From: Planctomycetota bacterium
GTDB taxonomy: Bacteria; Planctomycetota; UBA1135; UBA2386
Direction: 5' to 3'
Assembly (NCBI GenBank): GCA_020638695.1
Contig: JACKIB010000022.1
Span: forward strand, 1-64,000
Length of the DNA stretch: 64,000 bases
Position 1 is the stretch's first letter; each line of letters opens with the position of its first letter. A model generated the notes under the pieces. The model was not told the DNA's origin, made no database searches, and worked only from the letters and a program-made list of their open reading frames with translations. Below, piece after piece: positions 16,640 through 25,137 of this stretch. Both the position numbers and the translations under genes were made by a program.

Positions 16640-17677
16640 ATGGACCATACGGAAGCCTCAACCACGAACAGCACGAGCGACGCGACCAAGGTCGCGCTCG
16701 GCAAGGGCCTGGACATCGGCACTGCCAACCTCGCCGCGGCCGTGCAGAACGATGAGGACGGGATCACCGTCACCGTGGAGCGCAACGCGTTCCTCGACAT
16801 CGGCAGCGACGTCTACTCGAAGAACATGCTCACCAAGCTGAAGGTGCCCTACGTGGTGCACAACGGCAAGCTGGTGGTGCTCGGCGAGTCGGCGTTCGAG
16901 CTCGCCAACGTGTTCGGCAAGGAAACTCGGCGGCCGATGAAGGACGGGCTGATCAGCCCGACCGAGATCGATGCCATGCCGATGATCAAGCTGATCATCT
17001 CCAAGGTTCTCGGCGATCCGCGCGAGCAGGGCGAGAACTGCTACTTCAGCGTCCCGGCGGAGTCGCTCGACGTCGACAACAACGTCGTCTACCACCAGGG
17101 CCTGTTCGAGGGCATGCTGAACAAGATGGGCTACACCGCCAAGGCCATCAACGAGGCCCACGCGGTGGTGTTCTCGGAGCTCGCGGAGCAGGAGTTCACC
17201 GGCATCGGGCTGTCGTTCGGCGGCGGCATGGCCAACGCCTGCGTGTGCTACAAGACGATCCCGTGTCTGTCGTTCTCGGTGGCGCGCGGCGGCGACTGGA
17301 TCGATTCCAACGTCGCCAACGTGTTGGGCATCAAGAAGAGCCGGGCGACCTACATCAAGGAGCGCGGGATCGACATCCGCGACCCGAAGAGCCGCGAAGA
17401 GGAGGCGGTGGCGATCTACTACCGCAACCTGATCAGCTACACGCTGGAGAACATCAAGAACCGCTTCGAGACCGGGACGAACATGCCGATGTTCAACGAC
17501 CCGATCGACATCGCCTGCGCCGGCGGCACCGCGATGATCGGCGGCTTCATCGAGGTGTTCCGTGACGAGTTCGGCAAGATCGACTTCCCGATCCCGGTCG
17601 GTCGGATCTTCCGCGCCGAGGACTCGCTGCAGGCGGTGGCCAAGGGTTGCCTGGTCGCAGCGGTCATCGGCGACTGA
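16640..17677 (+). CDS. Actin-like ATPase (MreB/ParM/MamK superfamily), divergent
   Basis: A 345-residue protein. The phosphate-1 motif is GLDIGTANLAAAV (Asp 25) and the adenosine motif is ACAGGTAMIGGF (about 291-302). The phosphate-2 motif reads IGLSFGGGMANACV, with Ser 192 where most actins have Asp. VARGGDWIDSNVA resembles the MreB and Hsp70 connecting region. An extra 22-residue Thr/Ser-rich N-terminus precedes the fold. It lacks mreC, mreD or parR-like neighbours; a long coiled-coil protein precedes it instead. It is probably a filament-forming ATPase used for cell organisation. The exact subfamily cannot be decided by eye. Confidence 0.8.
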   Translation: MDHTEASTTNSTSDATKVALGKGLDIGTANLAAAVQNDEDGITVTVERNAFLDIGSDVYSKNMLTKLKVPYVVHNGKLVVLGESAFELANVFGKETRRPMKDGLISPTEIDAMPMIKLIISKVLGDPREQGENCYFSVPAESLDVDNNVVYHQGLFEGMLNKMGYTAKAINEAHAVVFSELAEQEFTGIGLSFGGGMANACVCYKTIPCLSFSVARGGDWIDSNVANVLGIKKSRATYIKERGIDIRDPKSREEEAVAIYYRNLISYTLENIKNRFETGTNMPMFNDPIDIACAGGTAMIGGFIEVFRDEFGKIDFPIPVGRIFRAEDSLQAVAKGCLVAAVIGD

Positions 17678-17686
17678 ACCCGCAGG

Positions 17687-17726
17687 GGCCGCGCATCTTG
17701 CCTCCGACAGGCAAGCGGCCGCGGCC
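17687..17726. terminator. Two-tier hairpin between convergent actin-like and NamZ genes
   Basis: The inner stem CTTGCCT/AGGCAAG (17697-17703 with 17709-17715) has a 5-base loop. The outer stem GGCCGCG/CGCGGCC (17687-17693 with 17720-17726) is separated by a small internal loop. Fourteen pairs in all and no T-tract. Probably a bidirectional terminator. Confidence 0.5.
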
Positions 17727-17797
17727 TCATGACGGCGCACAGCGCCGCGCTCACCCAAAGCCTCGGGTGCGGCCCTGGTCGCGATAGGGCCGCCGCT

Positions 17798-19015
17798 CTA
17801 CTCGTAGAGCAGGAAGCGAGCGCGCCGGCGTAGAAACGCCGGCAGCTCGCGCTCGATCGCGGCCAGCACCTCGGCGGGCGGAGCAGCGCGCTCCACCAGC
17901 GCCAGCACCTCGGCGTTCACCAACAGCCGGCCGTAGCGCGCGACCTGCCACTGCTCGGGGTGCATCCGGCGCAGCTCGTAGCCGAGCTGCACACCGAGCC
18001 GTACCGGATCGAACCGGGTCACGTCGGTGATCCACAACCGCACGCCGGAGCACGTCTTGTCGGCGAACTTGCTGGTCGTCGGGCGGAACCGGACCGGTAC
18101 CGCGACCACACCGCCGAGCTGCGCGGCGTTGAGCCGCGCGGCGAGCGTCGAGCCGTCGAGCCACGGCGCACCGAGTAGCTCGAACGGCGCGTCGGTGCCG
18201 CGTCCGACCGACACGTTGGTGGTCTCGAGCAGCCCGACTCCCGGGTACAGCAACGCCTGCGCGGGACTGCGCATGTTCGGCGACGGGTCGACCCAGGTCT
18301 GTCCGGTGGCGGCGAAGCCGGCGTGGCGGTTCCAGCCGCGCATCGGCACGACGTGCAGGTCACAGTGCAGTTGCAGCTCGGCGTCGAACATGCGCGCCAG
18401 CTCGCCAGCGGTCATCCCGTGCCGCACCGGAAGCGTGTGCCAGGCGACGAAGCTCCGCTTGCCGGCATCGCGCATCGCCCCGCCGACCGTCACGCCGTCG
18501 ATCGGATTGGGTCGGTCGAGCACCACGAAGCGGAGCCCGTGTCGCGCCGCGGCGCGCATCGCTTCGCCCATGGTCGACACGTATGTGTAGAAGCGGCAGC
18601 CGATGTCCTGGATGTCGAATACCAGCGTGTCGAGGTCGCGCAGGCTCGCCGGGTCGGGAGCGCGTTCCTTGGTGTAGAGGCTGTGGATCGGTAGGCCGGT
18701 CGCGGTGTGCACTGCGTGGTGGACTTCACCCTCGGCCTTGCCGGCGAAGCCGTGCTCGGGGGAGAACAGCCGCACCAGGGTCACGTTCGGTGCGCGGTGC
18801 AACAGCTCGGCGGTGCTCACGCCGCGCCGATCGAGGCCGGTGTGGTTGGAGATCAGCCCGACCCGACGGCCGGCCAACGGAGCGAAATCCTGAGCTTCGA
18901 GCACGTCGATCCCGTTGAGGACCGGTTCGCCGATTCGGGGACTCGGTCGATGGGTGGGTGCTGCACAGGAGGCGAGCAGCAGCGCCGCGATGGCGGGCCG
19001 GCGGAGGGTGGGCAT
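17798..19015 (-). CDS. namZ: NamZ-family exo-beta-N-acetylmuramidase (DUF1343) lipoprotein
   Basis: A 405-residue protein of the DUF1343/NamZ family, which releases MurNAc from the non-reducing ends of peptidoglycan fragments. Typical segments are GRRVGLISNHTGLDRRG, FSPEHGFAGKAEGEV, LVFDIQDIGCRFYTYVSTMG, VLDRPNPIDG and PSPNMRSPAQALLYPG. The N-terminus is a lipoprotein signal (AALLLASC). It follows the beta-lactamase/carboxypeptidase fusion gene on the same strand, and murQ and nagZ lie within 10 kb, consistent with cell-wall sugar recovery. Confidence 0.9.
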   Translation of the reverse strand: MPTLRRPAIAALLLASCAAPTHRPSPRIGEPVLNGIDVLEAQDFAPLAGRRVGLISNHTGLDRRGVSTAELLHRAPNVTLVRLFSPEHGFAGKAEGEVHHAVHTATGLPIHSLYTKERAPDPASLRDLDTLVFDIQDIGCRFYTYVSTMGEAMRAAARHGLRFVVLDRPNPIDGVTVGGAMRDAGKRSFVAWHTLPVRHGMTAGELARMFDAELQLHCDLHVVPMRGWNRHAGFAATGQTWVDPSPNMRSPAQALLYPGVGLLETTNVSVGRGTDAPFELLGAPWLDGSTLAARLNAAQLGGVVAVPVRFRPTTSKFADKTCSGVRLWITDVTRFDPVRLGVQLGYELRRMHPEQWQVARYGRLLVNAEVLALVERAAPPAEVLAAIERELPAFLRRRARFLLYE

Positions 19016-19052
19016 GGCTGCAGAGGTTAGCCCGGGGACCGGCGATCGAGCT

Positions 19053-19068
19053 GTTGCGTTCGCGCAAC
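19053..19068. repeat. TTCG-loop hairpin upstream of namZ
   Basis: GTTGCG-TTCG-CGCAAC forms a perfect six-pair stem in the 117-base gap between the fusion gene's stop and the namZ start. It may be an intercistronic terminator, attenuator or mRNA-stability element. Confidence 0.35.
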
Positions 19069-19132
19069 GCGGTTGTCGACTCGTCGAATCCCGACCTCGG
19101 TTCGGCTCAGGGGGATCCGTTGCGGGGATGCC

Positions 19133-21124
19133 TCAGCGGATTCGCCGCTGCCGCCACGCCCAGCGGTAGAGGTTGCGGCTGTCCGCGTAGCGGGCCGCGG
19201 AGCCGGATGCCCCGAGCACCACCAGCAACAGCCGGTCGCTTCCCCGCGCGCTGCTCGACACCAGGCACGCACCCGCGGCCCGCGTCGTGCCGGTCTTCAC
19301 CCCCTCGTAACCCTCGATGCCGAGCAGCTGGTTGGTGTTGCGCCACACGATGTCTCGCTGGTGGCCGTCCGCACCGGACAGTCGGCACCCGCGCTGGCGG
19401 GTGCGCACGTAGCCGCGAAACCGCTCGTCCTCGAGGGCGGCATGGGCGAGGCGCAGCAGATCTCGTGCGCACGACAGGTGGCCCTTGGCGGTCAAGCCGT
19501 GCGGATTGCGGTAGGTGGTCTGCGCCATTCCGAGCCGCCGCGCGGTCCGGTTCATTTCGGCGACGAACCGCGGTAGGGGGTCGGTGGTGTCCCGTGCGTC
19601 CTCGGGCGGCTCGAATCGGCTGCCGAAGTGCTCGGCGAGCGCGACCGCCGCGTCGTTGCCGGATGGGAGCAACAGTCCGTAGAGCAGCTCGCCTACCGTC
19701 AGTCGCTCGCCGCTGCGCACTCCTGCGGTGGATCCCCCGGTGCGGTCCGCGCGTTCGGAGAAGGTCACCACTTCGTCGAGGACCGCGGGCGAATGTCGTG
19801 CCAACGTGAACACCAGGTGCGCCGTCATGATCTTGGTGGTGCTGGCGATGTCCAGTCGGCGGGCTGCTTGATGTTCCCACAGCAAAGCACCGGTGCGTGC
19901 GTCGGCGATCGCCCAAGCGCGGCAACTCACGAACGGTGTGCCGTCGAGCGCGTCGGCCGCGACCTTGGGTAGTTGCGCGCGGTTGACGTCGTCCGGGGCC
20001 GGCACGGGTGGCCCGTCGGTGACCAGCGGACCGAGAGCCTTGAAGGTCGCCGGGTCGACCGTTCCGGTGGCGTGCAGCCCGCGTTCGCGTTGGAAGCGCA
20101 GTACGGCGTCGCGCGTGGCGTTGCCGAAGTCACCATCCACCGACAGGCCAGGCGATGGCGTGAGCCGCGCGTTGAGCGTGCGCTGCAGGTCCTCGACCGC
20201 CGCGCCGCTGGCGCCGTTCGCCAGTGGGGTGGCGGGACCCGCACTGCGGGTCGCCGGTGCATAGTGGCGGTACACCGTGTAGGCGATCTCGGCGCACAGC
20301 CGGTCGGCGGCGTTGTCGGTCCAGCGCCTGTCCTGGTTGCCCGCGGTCAGGACGCACAGCGCGATCGCCGCGTCGCCGACGTACAGGATGCCTGCGTCGC
20401 ACCGTGCCGCCGCCACCGAGCCGGTCTTGTGTGCGAGCTTGGTCCCGGGCGGCAAGAGCCGCGGGAACTTGTCCCGATCCCGGCACGCCGACAGGTGCTC
20501 GAGCATCGCCTTGCTCGCCGCCGCGCTGACCAGCTCGCCCCGGTGGAGCTTCTCCAGCAAGCGTACCATCTCCGCTGCGGTGGTGCTGCCGAGGCCGAAC
20601 TGCGCACTGCGTTCGGGGAACACCGAGGTGTCGCGGCGGAACACCTTGGCGTGCAGCTTGGTGTTCGGGCAACCGAGGCGCTCCATCGTGGCGGCAGTGG
20701 ACCGCAGCCCGATCCGGTCGAGCACCAAGTTGGTGGCGGTGTTGTCGGAGAAGGCGATCATCAGCCGCACGGCGTCGCGCAGTGCGAACCGCGCGCCGGC
20801 GGAGAACGCGCCGGTCAGCACGCCGGAGCCGGGCACCTTGTCGGTCTCGGCGAGCGTCACGGAGCTGCCGAGGTCGAGATCGCCAGACTCCGCCTGCCGG
20901 TAGGCTTCGATCATCACGGGGAACTTGATCAGGCTGGCGGTTGGCATCGGCACGTCGGCGCGGTGCACGAACGACATGCCGTTGCCGAGGTGCTTGATGG
21001 CGACCGCGACCTGGCCACGGTGGGCGGCGATCAGCGGGCGCAGGCGTCCGTCGAGGTCCTGGGCGGTGACGGGTGTGGCGCACAGCAGTGCGAGCAGCGG
21101 CAGGGAGTGGCAGCGCGGGAGCAT
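19133..21124 (-). CDS. Class A beta-lactamase-like / peptidoglycan-binding / D-Ala-D-Ala carboxypeptidase fusion
   Basis: A 663-residue secreted three-domain protein. The signal peptide is 1-21. Domain 1 (22-290) is class A beta-lactamase-like: SLIK at 64-67, SDN at 126-128 and KTG at 233-235. A Glu at 171 lies roughly where the deacylating Glu166 would be, but the Omega-loop consensus is not clear. Domain 2 (about 303-368) is a PG_binding_1 repeat (LQRTLNARL, VDGDFGNATRDAVLRFQRERGL). Domain 3 (about 395-660) is a peptidase S11 carboxypeptidase: STTK at 428-431, SGN at 488-490 and KTG at 610-612. All serine-enzyme triads are intact. It probably trims peptide stems while bound to the wall. Confidence 0.9.
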   Translation of the reverse strand: MLPRCHSLPLLALLCATPVTAQDLDGRLRPLIAAHRGQVAVAIKHLGNGMSFVHRADVPMPTASLIKFPVMIEAYRQAESGDLDLGSSVTLAETDKVPGSGVLTGAFSAGARFALRDAVRLMIAFSDNTATNLVLDRIGLRSTAATMERLGCPNTKLHAKVFRRDTSVFPERSAQFGLGSTTAAEMVRLLEKLHRGELVSAAASKAMLEHLSACRDRDKFPRLLPPGTKLAHKTGSVAAARCDAGILYVGDAAIALCVLTAGNQDRRWTDNAADRLCAEIAYTVYRHYAPATRSAGPATPLANGASGAAVEDLQRTLNARLTPSPGLSVDGDFGNATRDAVLRFQRERGLHATGTVDPATFKALGPLVTDGPPVPAPDDVNRAQLPKVAADALDGTPFVSCRAWAIADARTGALLWEHQAARRLDIASTTKIMTAHLVFTLARHSPAVLDEVVTFSERADRTGGSTAGVRSGERLTVGELLYGLLLPSGNDAAVALAEHFGSRFEPPEDARDTTDPLPRFVAEMNRTARRLGMAQTTYRNPHGLTAKGHLSCARDLLRLAHAALEDERFRGYVRTRQRGCRLSGADGHQRDIVWRNTNQLLGIEGYEGVKTGTTRAAGACLVSSSARGSDRLLLVVLGASGSAARYADSRNLYRWAWRQRRIR

Positions 21125-21170
21125 GGCGGAGTTGTACCCGAGGTCCGGGTCGCCACGCGTCGCGAGTCGG

Positions 21171-21698
21171 TCAACCCACGGGGTCGGGTGGAGTGATCAA
21201 CGTGGTGAGGTGCTCCGCCGGCAGATTGGAGAACACCTCGATGGCGTTCTTGGGACCGTGCTGAACGGTGCGGTACCGCGGTTCGAAACCGGTCGGCTGC
21301 AGTCCGAAGCGGTGGAACGTCGCCAGCACCGCGGCGCGGCGTCGCTGCAGGAAACAGACCATGAGCGGCTGGCGGAAATCGTTGTGCGCGAGCAACCGCA
21401 GCGCGTCGAACAGCTGCGACAGCTTCACCTTGAAGAACGGCGGATCGCAGACGATCAGGTCGAAGGTCCGGTCGATCCAGTGCGGCCGGTAGAGGTCGAA
21501 GCGCAGGAAGCCCGGCAGGTGACCGAATCGCTCGTCGACGTCCAGGATCGTCGCCGCCGCGCCACGTTCGACCAACGCCTGGCCGAGCAGCGGCGCGCAG
21601 ACGCAACACGGCGCCGCGAAGCGCGCGGCAAAGTCTGCCAACGCGGCGACGGTCGGGTCGTCGAAGAAGTACTGCTCGAGATCGTGACGTTCGTCCAC
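21171..21698 (-). CDS. EFM5/EEF1AKMT1-like methyltransferase
   Basis: A 175-residue protein. HDLEQYFFDDPTVAALADFA, a CVCAPLLGQALVERG segment, ILDVDERFG and FDLIVCDPPFF match the order of the family formerly annotated as probable N6-adenine methyltransferase. In eukaryotes that family methylates lysine on elongation factor 1A. DPPF is the catalytic motif. It is short, with no extra domains. The bacterial substrate is unknown. It precedes the beta-lactamase fusion gene on the same strand and diverges from a nuclease gene. Confidence 0.72.
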   Translation of the reverse strand: MDERHDLEQYFFDDPTVAALADFAARFAAPCCVCAPLLGQALVERGAAATILDVDERFGHLPGFLRFDLYRPHWIDRTFDLIVCDPPFFKVKLSQLFDALRLLAHNDFRQPLMVCFLQRRRAAVLATFHRFGLQPTGFEPRYRTVQHGPKNAIEVFSNLPAEHLTTLITPPDPVG

Positions 21699-21824
21699 GG
21701 TGGGTGCGGTCGGGGTGTCGGCATCCTAAGCCGGTGCGCCGCGAGCTCGCGACCTGCACAGCAGTCGCCGTCCGGGTCCCGGATTCGCGGCGCGCGGCGG
21801 CGCTTCTTGCGCCACAATCGCACC

Positions 21825-22697
21825 ATGGCGGAACGCATCCACGTGCACCTGGTCGACGGCACCTACGAGCTGTTCCGCAGCTACTTCGGCGCGCCGCAGG
21901 TGCGCGCTGCGGACGGTCGCGAGGTCGGCGCGGTGCGCGGGTTGCTCGCCAGTCTGGGAGCGTTGCTGCGCGATCCGCACACCACCCACGTCGCGGTCGC
22001 GTTCGACACCGTGATCGAGTCGTTCCGCAACGATCTGTTCGCCGGCTACAAGACCGGGGAGGGGATGCCCGAAGACCTGTGGGCGCAGTTCCCGCTGGCC
22101 GAGCGGGCGGTGCGGGCGCTCGGTTGTGTGGTGTGGCCGATGGTGGAGTTCGAGGCGGACGACGGCTTGGCCTCGGGCGCGGCGCGGTTTGCCGCCGATC
22201 CACGGGTCGAACGGGTCTACCTCTGCACCCCCGACAAGGACCTGGCGCAGATGGTGCAGGCGGACCGCGTGGTGCAGTTCGACCGCAAGCAGCGCAAGGT
22301 GTTCGACGCCGGCGGGGTGCGGCAGAAGTTCGGCGTCGACCCCGAATCGATCCCCGATTGGCTGGCGTTGGTCGGTGACCAGCAGGACGGGATCCCCGGT
22401 GTGCCGAAGTGGGGCGCCAAGTCGGCCGCACTGGTGCTCTCCAGTTTCCGGCACCTCGACCGGATTCCGCAGGATCCCGTCGCGTGGCAAGTTCCGGTGC
22501 GCGGCGCCCGGGCACTCGCCGCCAGCCTCGCGGCCCACCGGGAGGATGCCCTGCTGTACCGGGAGCTCGCGACACTGCGCACCGACGTGCCGATCACCGA
22601 GGAACTCGAAGACCTCCGGGTGCATGGGCCCTCGGCGGACCTGCCGGTGTTGTGTTCCGAGATCGGGTTCGAGCGTTTCCTCGAACGGGGTGGGTGA
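21825..22697 (+). CDS. 5'-3' exonuclease / flap endonuclease (FEN family)
   Basis: A 290-residue standalone PolA-type 5' nuclease. Metal-binding acidic clusters are seen in HLVDGTYELFRSYF, AVAFDTVIESFRNDL, MVEFEADDGLASGA and LCTPDKDLAQMV. The helix-hairpin-helix GDQQDGIPGVPKWGAKSAALVL binds DNA. No polymerase domain follows. Possible roles are Okazaki-fragment or flap processing. Confidence 0.88.
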   Translation: MAERIHVHLVDGTYELFRSYFGAPQVRAADGREVGAVRGLLASLGALLRDPHTTHVAVAFDTVIESFRNDLFAGYKTGEGMPEDLWAQFPLAERAVRALGCVVWPMVEFEADDGLASGAARFAADPRVERVYLCTPDKDLAQMVQADRVVQFDRKQRKVFDAGGVRQKFGVDPESIPDWLALVGDQQDGIPGVPKWGAKSAALVLSSFRHLDRIPQDPVAWQVPVRGARALAASLAAHREDALLYRELATLRTDVPITEELEDLRVHGPSADLPVLCSEIGFERFLERGG

Positions 22698-22826
22698 CGG
22701 GTTCTTCGCCGGCCTCGGTGGGGATTCGCCGAAACCCGGTTGGGCGTCGCTTGATGGCGCTCGATGATCGGTAGGGTCCGATCGACCTTGGACCGCCGCG
22801 AACTCGTCGCCGCGTGCCCCTCTTGG

Positions 22827-25013
22827 ATGAAAGCCATGCCGACATCGAACTTCTCGATGCTCCTCTCGATTCGCGCGGCGTGCGCTGCCACCGCGCTGCT
22901 GCTCGGCGCGGCACCGCAGCAGCCGTGCGCGAGTCCACCCGAACCGTGGGGTCCGGAAGCCATCGATGCCTACGTCACGGCGGCCCGCGCCCGCGCGTTG
23001 GCCGCCTGCAAGGCGCGCAAGCTCGCGCTTCCCGCCGACTTCCTGGCCTGGATCGACGCCGACCCGTTGCTGCGTCGGTCGGTGTTCGGGTGCCGCAAGG
23101 ACCCCTTGCCGGTGTTGCTGGCGCTGCGCTCGTTGGAGATCGATCTGGGCGCCGAGACGGTGCGCCGCCGCTACCCGCAGCTCGCGCTCGCGTTCGCCAT
23201 CCAAGCCTCGTACCGCGCACCCCGTCGCGCCGCATCGCGGTGGAACGACGGCGACGACTCCCCGGCCGGGGCAGCGCTGCCCGATGTCGCGGCGCGCCCG
23301 CCGCTGTCGCTCGCAGTGCCCGGCGATCCGCGGGTCAGGGTCGACACCAAGGCGAAGGACCGGTCGCTCGACCGCGACGACCATGTCATCAATTTCCTCG
23401 AGGATCACGCACCGATCACGGTGGAGGTGGTGCGTCGTGAACCGGCACCGCTCGAGTACGACGCGAAGGGGCGTGCCATGAAGCGCCGCAAGTCGGTCGA
23501 GGTGAAACACCAGGTCGTACGTCCGCTGGTCGGTGCCGACGTGATCGCCGATGCGGCGCTGCAGCGCGAGTTCAACAGCTACCTGGCGGCGCACGGTCAC
23601 CCGGAGGTTCGGCTCGACTGCGGGGATCGCGTGGTGCACTGGCGCAGTCGGGTGGCGGTGCGGGACCGTGAGCTGCGGCGGCGCATCGCCGCGGCACACC
23701 AGCTGTTTCTCGACGCCTACCGCGCCAAGGGCCGCATGCCGAAGGCGCGCGACCGAGCCCCGAGCATGGCCGAGTCCATGGCGTGGCTGGTGCGCAACGA
23801 CCGCTACACCTTCCCCGCGGGGCAGCAGACAGCGCGGGCCTGGCCGCGCTTTCCGCTGAACGCGCCCTGGCCGCTGCTGATGATGCTGGCGGCCGACGAC
23901 CAGCCGTTGCGCGAGCGCGAAGCGATCTGGGAGGCGTTGCGCGAGCGCGGCGAGTTCCGCACCTACGGCGAGTACATCGGCGGGATCGCACAGCAGTTCG
24001 ACATGCAGTCGGCACGGCGCGTCAGCCCGTTCGCGTTCGACTACGGCTCGATCCAGATGATGTGGAAGGACGGGGGCGTGTGCGGAACGATGGGCAACAT
24101 CGGGGCTCGCACCTGGCGAATCGTCGGCGTGCCCGCGTCCACCGCCGGCCAGCCCGGGCACTGTGCCCTGGTGCGGATGGAGCGCGACGCCCGCACCGGA
24201 GCGTTCCGCTGTCGGGGTGAACAGTACGCGACCGGGGGCGACGAGGTCACCACGGTCCACGCCGGATGGAACTACGACGACGTCGGTGGCCGCCGCGGGA
24301 TGGTGTTCCACCAGTCGATCGCCTGGGGCGTGAACCACGGGCTGGCCGCATTCGTCGAGACCTTGGTGCTGCGCCGCATGTGGGATGCGCGGGCCGCCCA
24401 CTCGCGGGCGGAGAGCGTCGAGTTCGTGCGGGCCGCACTGGCGCGCAACCCGTTCGCCCTCGCCGCGTTGCTCGGCGCGATCGGATCCGCCGACAGCGCA
24501 GCGACGGCGTTGGCGATCGGCGACGCGTTCGTAGCGGTGCTCGATGCGCATCCCCGGCGCGGCGAGCTGTCGCTGTACCGCAGCACGGTGCTCGGTCTGG
24601 TCCACCGGAAGGTGTCGGCACTGCCCGCGCCGCGCGGGCGGGCCGCGGCGCTCGAATTGCTGGCGACGCTGGAGCGACAGCAGTGCGGGCTGGCGGGGCT
24701 GCTGGCGCGCACCTGGCGGCAGATCGGTGGCGAGGCGGAGTTCCGCGCCCGGACGTTGGCCGCGCTGCGGGGCTACCTGGCCGCGCCGGAGCGCTCGATG
24801 AATCGGCGTGCGGCGGACGCGTTCGCCGGTCGGCTGCATGGCTTCGCGCGTACCATCCGCGGGGAGCCCGCCCGGCGTACCTGGGCGGCGACGTTGCTCG
24901 ACGCGTGCCGCGGCCACGAGACCCTGAAGCTGCGGCGGAAAGCCGTGGTCGATCCGGTGGTCGCCGCGCTGTGCAAGATGCTCGGCCGCGAGCCACCCGC
25001 GGTGCACAAGTGA
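22827..25013 (+). CDS. Exported transglutaminase-like protein
   Basis: A 728-residue protein. ATG 22827 (ATG 22836 is an alternative) gives a signal peptide ending near LLLGAAPQQ. The central region (about 395-450) reads DGGVCGTMGNIGARTWRIVG, then TAGQPGHCALV, the pattern of a transglutaminase-like core with catalytic Cys and His. A following Asn/Asp (VHAGWNYDD) could complete the triad. Flanks are helical and repeat-like at the C-terminus (residues 510-720). It may be a secreted peptidase or amidase-type enzyme. The family call rests on motif recognition only. Confidence 0.6.
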   Translation: MKAMPTSNFSMLLSIRAACAATALLLGAAPQQPCASPPEPWGPEAIDAYVTAARARALAACKARKLALPADFLAWIDADPLLRRSVFGCRKDPLPVLLALRSLEIDLGAETVRRRYPQLALAFAIQASYRAPRRAASRWNDGDDSPAGAALPDVAARPPLSLAVPGDPRVRVDTKAKDRSLDRDDHVINFLEDHAPITVEVVRREPAPLEYDAKGRAMKRRKSVEVKHQVVRPLVGADVIADAALQREFNSYLAAHGHPEVRLDCGDRVVHWRSRVAVRDRELRRRIAAAHQLFLDAYRAKGRMPKARDRAPSMAESMAWLVRNDRYTFPAGQQTARAWPRFPLNAPWPLLMMLAADDQPLREREAIWEALRERGEFRTYGEYIGGIAQQFDMQSARRVSPFAFDYGSIQMMWKDGGVCGTMGNIGARTWRIVGVPASTAGQPGHCALVRMERDARTGAFRCRGEQYATGGDEVTTVHAGWNYDDVGGRRGMVFHQSIAWGVNHGLAAFVETLVLRRMWDARAAHSRAESVEFVRAALARNPFALAALLGAIGSADSAATALAIGDAFVAVLDAHPRRGELSLYRSTVLGLVHRKVSALPAPRGRAAALELLATLERQQCGLAGLLARTWRQIGGEAEFRARTLAALRGYLAAPERSMNRRAADAFAGRLHGFARTIRGEPARRTWAATLLDACRGHETLKLRRKAVVDPVVAALCKMLGREPPAVHK

Positions 25014-25137
25014 TGCAGGGGTAGGCGTACCGGGAAGATCGCGGATTCCGCTGTTCGGCAGCTAGCCCCGTTGGCACTGGCGGTCTTGGCTGCCGATTGC
25101 GGCAGCGATTCCCGCTCCACGCTTTCTGCCAACCGTC

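Noticed and set aside
19133..21124. Acquired antibiotic-resistance beta-lactamase
   Set aside because: The domain is part of a wall-binding carboxypeptidase fusion in a recycling neighbourhood with no mobile element, so a wall role is more likely.
21726..25007. A minus-strand open frame of 1093 codons
   Set aside because: Antisense to the nuclease and transglutaminase-like genes; composition is that of a GC shadow and no motif is present.
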